Under the pieces are notes generated by a model. The model ran no database searches, was not told the DNA's origin, and worked only from the letters and a program-made list of their open reading frames with translations. Shown in pieces: positions 5,527-5,537 of a DNA stretch of 5,537 bases (positions are counted from its first letter, which is position 1; each line of letters starts with the position of its first letter). Location of the stretch: contig CAMNCR010000122.1 of assembly GCA_946534455.1 (NCBI GenBank), forward strand, positions 1 to 5,537, in the 5' to 3' direction. Source of the stretch: an uncultured Clostridia bacterium (GTDB lineage: Bacteria; Bacillota; Clostridia; Christensenellales; Aristaeellaceae). The position numbers were made by a program, and so were the translations under genes.

Positions 5527-5537
5527 GGCGCAGAAGA

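Noticed and set aside
1..5537. CRISPR array, tRNA, rRNA or complete insertion sequence
   Set aside because: No regularly spaced repeats, no tRNA or rRNA-like segments and no transposase frame were seen on either strand.

Overview
The window looks like chromosomal DNA of a GC-rich Bacillota, probably a gut- or rumen-type Clostridia. The grounds are strong GGAGG-type ribosome binding sites, sigma-A-like promoters, U-tract terminators, heavy use of CTG and GGC codons in the main genes, and a permease family typical of Clostridia. No genus can be named from the sequence alone.

Layout. Bases 1-880 are visibly AT-richer and look like a decayed or rearranged stretch. They hold a possible gene tail (to 38), a 35-codon small ORF with a good ribosome binding site (73-180), an intrinsic terminator (203-240), and on the minus strand the C-terminal half of a sugar ABC transporter permease (277-714) whose N-terminal half is missing. 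Where that homology stops there is a perfect bidirectional terminator hairpin (741-783), followed by a second long inverted repeat between 8-bp direct repeats (785-843). Bases 879-1391 (minus) encode a small secreted protein of unknown function.

The stretch 1392-1755 has no gene but holds two divergent promoters. The rightward one carries overlapping palindromes (1576-1596) across its -35 region, a good candidate operator. It drives a two-gene operon: an EcsA/CcmA-type ABC ATPase (1756-2493) and, 13 bases later, a 548-residue ABC-2-like membrane protein (2507-4153). Together they should form one exporter-type ABC transporter with two ATPase copies; its substrate cannot be read from the sequence. 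A convergent gene (4201-5367, minus) encodes an exported beta-lactamase-fold serine hydrolase with the complete S-x-x-K, Y-x-N and H-x-G motif set. The two units share one terminator (4161-4195). Bases 5388-5537 hold the hydrolase promoter and a divergent promoter for a gene beyond the right edge, with a GC-rich hairpin where its leader should begin.

There is no clear sign of a wholly new system. The most informative points are the AraR-like operator of the orphan ABC operon, the truncated permease and hairpins in the AT-rich left arm, and the uncharacterised secreted protein.
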